The notes below the pieces were generated by a model that had not been told where the DNA came from, ran no database searches, and saw only the letters and a program-made list of their open reading frames with translations. Of a DNA stretch of 64,000 nucleotides, positions 62,763-64,000 are shown piece after piece. The position numbers and the translations under genes were made by a program. The stretch is taken from assembly GCF_019890725.1 (NCBI RefSeq), contig NZ_JAINZZ010000013.1, positions 1 to 64,000 of the forward strand. Reading direction: 5' to 3'. How positions within the stretch are numbered: position 1 is the first letter of the stretch; each line of letters begins with the position of its first letter. The stretch comes from Actinacidiphila acidipaludis. GTDB taxonomy: Bacteria; Actinomycetota; Actinomycetes; Streptomycetales; Streptomycetaceae.

Positions 62763-63777
62763 ATGAGATTCGGACGTGGGCGGTTTCCGGCCGCCGTCGA
62801 GGACTTCGCAACGGCCGTACGGACCAGGGACGTCGAGGCGGCGGAAGCGGCCTTCGAACGGCTGACGGGCGGCTTCGGCAACGCGCGGGACGGCGAACTT
62901 GCGCGAGGCCGGACCGCGCCTCGCCGCCCTTCTCCCCGAAGTGCCGCCCGGCCCGCGGGCGATCGTGGCCGCGATGACCGGCGCCTGCGTCGAGCGCGGC
63001 GCGGACCCGGTGGCGTGCGCGCCCGATGTGCTGGCGAGCACCCGCGACGCCTTCGAGCAGGCCGCCGTCTTCTGCGAGCGGTGGGCGGCGGCCGACCGCG
63101 GAAAGCTGCCAGGACACGAGGGTGAGGGCCTGACCGGGGGCGACACCGAGCGGTTCGGCTTCGAGCCGGTCGTGGCCTGGCAGTCCCTGCCGCAGTTCGA
63201 GATGGCCTGCGTCGCGATGCTCAACTCCCCGCGCGCCCGTCGCGAGGTCCCCGGCCGGGAGGCGCTGCGGGCCGCGGTGGCCCGGGTCCAGGAGCTGTCC
63301 CGCGAGCAGTTCAAGTGCCTCGCCTACGCCCTCGCCGTCCTCGACGACGAGCCGGTCGTCGTCCTCGACCGGGCCACCGGCGCCGGCTTCGCCCTGCGCA
63401 TCTCCGGCATAGGTGACAACTTCCAGCTGCACACGCTCCTCGCCGACGCCCTGATCGGCCGCGGTCTGATGGCCGGCGAGGCCCCCTCGGCGCAGGCGGT
63501 CGCCTGCTGTCGCGACCAGCCGGGGATGGTGGAGACCGTCGGTTCCTTCAATCTCGTGGGCGCCGACGGCGAGTGGATCTGGAACGAGGGCAACCCGGCG
63601 GACATCCCCGTCGTGGACGGCGTGCGGCTCGTGGTCCTCGATCCGCCGCCGTACCGGCGGGGCTGGGCGGCCGGCCGCTTCTTCCCCGGCATGACAGGCG
63701 AACTCGTCTACGAACGGGCCCTCGCGCCCGAGGAGTCGGCGGCCCTGCTCGCCCGGGTGGCCGCGCCCGTGCGCTGA
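62763..63777 (+). pseudogene. Frameshifted conserved gene, function unknown
   Basis: Two reading frames join into one protein: 62763-62897 (MRFGRGRFPAAVEDF...GGFGNARDGE) and 62898-63777 in the +1 frame (LREAGPRLAALLPEVP...ARVAAPVR). Near 62898-62901 the sequence reads GAACTTGCG where GAACTGCG would keep the frame, i.e. one extra T. The downstream frame alone could start at TTG 62899 (292 aa). The protein has no recognised family. Sequencing error, mutation and programmed shift cannot be separated here. Confidence 0.65.
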
Positions 63778-63784
63778 CGCCCCG

Positions 63785-63820
63785 GGGCCGGCCGGTCGCG
63801 GTGACCGCGGCGGCCGGCCC
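63785..63820. terminator. Terminator between frameshifted gene and gap
   Basis: GGGCCGGCCG (63785-63794) and CGGCCGGCCC (63811-63820) form a 10-bp stem with inner pairing (TCGCGG / CCGCGG region). Confidence 0.85.
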
Positions 63821-63847
63821 TTCGTCGTCGTGGACGCGGCGCCGGGA

Positions 63848-64000
63848 TCAGTGCCCGGCGAGCAGCTCCAGGGTGTCGATCACCCGGTTGGAGAAGCCCC
63901 ACTCGTTGTCGTACCAGGCGACCACCTTGATGTGGCGGCCGTCGACCCGGGTCAGGGCCGAGTCGAAGATCGACGACGCGGGGTTGCCGGTGATGTCGGA
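63848..64000 (-). CDS. gap: Glyceraldehyde-3-phosphate dehydrogenase, C-terminal part
   Basis: The last 50 residues are visible and run off the window edge: [44 protein letters not shown]. The [10 protein letters not shown] motif is diagnostic of GAPDH, which makes 1,3-bisphosphoglycerate in glycolysis. Cofactor preference cannot be judged from this part. Confidence 0.93.
   Translation of the reverse strand, partial: SDITGNPASSIFDSALTRVDGRHIKVVAWYDNEWGFSNRVIDTLELLAGH

Overview
The window is high-GC actinobacterial DNA, and gene content and order point to a Streptomyces chromosome core. Diagnostic genes in order are dapF, an RSH-family ppGpp enzyme (rshA-like), hflX, an IucA/IucC siderophore cluster, dinG-like helicase, lexA, nrdR-nrdJ, rnhB, recQ, whiH, hrdB, and parE. 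From memory this is the order of the SCO5793-SCO5822 stretch of S. coelicolor; no alignment was run. whiH (sporulation GntR regulator) next to hrdB (principal sigma factor) is the strongest genus-level signature.

Layout. (1) 1-3.4 kb is an accessory patch with lower coding density: a barstar-like inhibitor, a DUF6083-like protein, a small membrane protein and a secreted ricin-type protein. It also carries a 26-bp perfect inverted repeat, GCTAGC-rich palindromes, and two diverged direct copies of a ~135-bp non-coding element on either side of the secreted-protein gene. (2) 3.5-9.4 kb: membrane protein, dapF, rshA-like, hflX. (3) 9.5-17.3 kb: a secreted serine protease and, divergently, a four-gene NIS siderophore operon (aminotransferase, NIS synthetase, N-acyltransferase, NIS synthetase). 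(4) 17.4-20.5 kb: signalling genes, namely zinc-finger/FHA, Ser/Thr kinase and FHA proteins. (5) 20.6-27.8 kb: DNA damage and dNTP supply (dinG-like, lexA with two SOS boxes, nrdR-nrdJ behind two NrdR boxes). (6) 27.9-41.9 kb: mixed core genes (DUF4937, TetR/SDR pair, histidine phosphatase, ADP-ribosylglycohydrolase, rnhB, a RecQ with a C-terminal phosphoribosyltransferase-like motif, DUF4192, alpha/beta hydrolase, NrtR-like Nudix regulator, ABC transporter). (7) 42-48.8 kb: whiH behind a sigma-WhiG-like promoter, hrdB, trypsin-like protease, DUF7455, parE. (8) 49-50.9 kb: a lone DUF2075 ATPase with a PD-(D/E)XK-like N-terminus, possibly defence-related. (9) 51-55.8 kb: a translationally coupled DUF4129/MoxR/DUF58 operon. 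(10) 56-60.9 kb: SigF-family sigma factor, sulfite-oxidase-like enzyme, and an ArsR / ArsC-permease set. (11) 60.8-64 kb: Tat-exported FAD oxidoreductase, a frameshifted gene, and the 3' end of gap (GAPDH).

The window links several stress circuits: the stringent response (rshA), SOS (lexA, dinG-like, recQ, and possibly parE through a candidate LexA box), nucleotide supply (nrdRJ), housekeeping transcription (hrdB) and development (whiH). The least conventional parts are the left accessory patch, the NIS cluster (no decarboxylase, monooxygenase or transporter visible, and a synthetase with a long repetitive N-terminus) and the DUF2075 gene. Functions are inferred from motifs read by eye; no database search was possible.
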